Shown here piece by piece: positions 63,939-64,000 of a stretch of 64,000 bases of DNA. The first letter of the stretch is position 1. Every line of letters starts with the position of its first letter. The notes below the pieces were generated by a model that saw nothing but the letters and a program-made list of their open reading frames with translations, made no database searches and had not been told where the DNA came from. The stretch covers positions 2,604,001 to 2,668,000 of the forward strand of contig NZ_CP079107.1 in NCBI RefSeq assembly GCF_019285735.1. Direction: 5' to 3'. The DNA is from Paeniglutamicibacter sp. Y32M11. GTDB taxonomy: Bacteria > Actinomycetota > Actinomycetes > Actinomycetales > Micrococcaceae. Both the position numbers and the translations under genes were made by a program.

Positions 63939-64000
63939 GTCTCAACCATAGTTCGTGGCGACGCGCTAGGGAACGTGGATGGTGAGCGACGCAACTCGTT

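Overview
The window looks like chromosomal core sequence from a high-GC actinobacterium. The gene set (coproporphyrin-type haem pathway, SigR/RsrA, AdnAB, UvrD2 with a tetracysteine motif, multifunctional Kgd, ribosomal protein bL37) and many GTG/TTG starts point to Micrococcales, most likely an Arthrobacter/Glutamicibacter-like Micrococcaceae member. The family placement is inference. I see no rRNA, CRISPR array, insertion sequence, phage or plasmid module. The only RNA genes are two identical initiator tRNAs.

Layout. 1-3.3 kb: remains of a cupin gene, then a zinc/manganese-type ABC importer operon (minus strand) with a Zur-like palindrome in its promoter. 3.3-5.7 kb: two overlapping CorC/HlyC-type membrane proteins. 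6.4-11.2 kb: kgd, an SGNH-fold gene without its catalytic residues, and the 24-residue ribosomal protein bL37. 11.3-17.6 kb: rsrA-sigR reading leftwards from a SigR-type promoter, and rightwards aroA-rsgA-hisN-DtxR regulator-crcB-crcB. 17.6-24.5 kb: a low-complexity protein ending in a YrdB-like membrane domain, two fMet tRNAs each with its own terminator, a UPF0182 membrane protein and a PDZ-Lon protease. 24.6-33.5 kb: DUF2342 and YgjP-like metalloproteins, a ThiF/E1-fold protein, a gap with a possible unrecognised gene, uvrD2-nudC, and a kinase-fold protein that seems to lack its metal-binding aspartate. 33.5-41.6 kb: an alkyltransferase-like gene overlapping adnA-adnB (double-strand-break resection) and a DEDDh exonuclease. 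41.6-44.8 kb: metNIQ methionine importer behind an AT-rich leader. 44.9-49.5 kb: MarR regulator, SDR-DUF2867 protein, TspO and photolyase, a set that suggests light or oxidative-stress response. 49.7-51.3 kb: amino-acid permease. 51.7-62.6 kb: a full haem locus, hemE-cgoX-chdC-cpfC-hemC-hemD-hemB-hemL on the minus strand with hemA divergent. 62.7-63.9 kb: a MoeB/ThiF-rhodanese protein.

How it fits together. The haem locus holds every enzyme from glutamyl-tRNA to haem b through coproporphyrin III, so it forms one biosynthetic unit with a shared hemE/hemA control region that carries a perfect 14-bp palindrome. Repair functions are spread over uvrD2, the ATL-adnA-adnB operon, the DEDDh nuclease and photolyase. 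Metal handling appears in the ABC importer, the DtxR-family regulator and the CorC-like pair.

The most unusual signals are the long N-terminal extension of CgoX with a duplicated 20-residue helix-like motif, the hemE palindrome, two apparent pseudoenzymes (SGNH fold and kinase fold), and a ThiF-like protein of unknown job beside a gap of about 680 bases.
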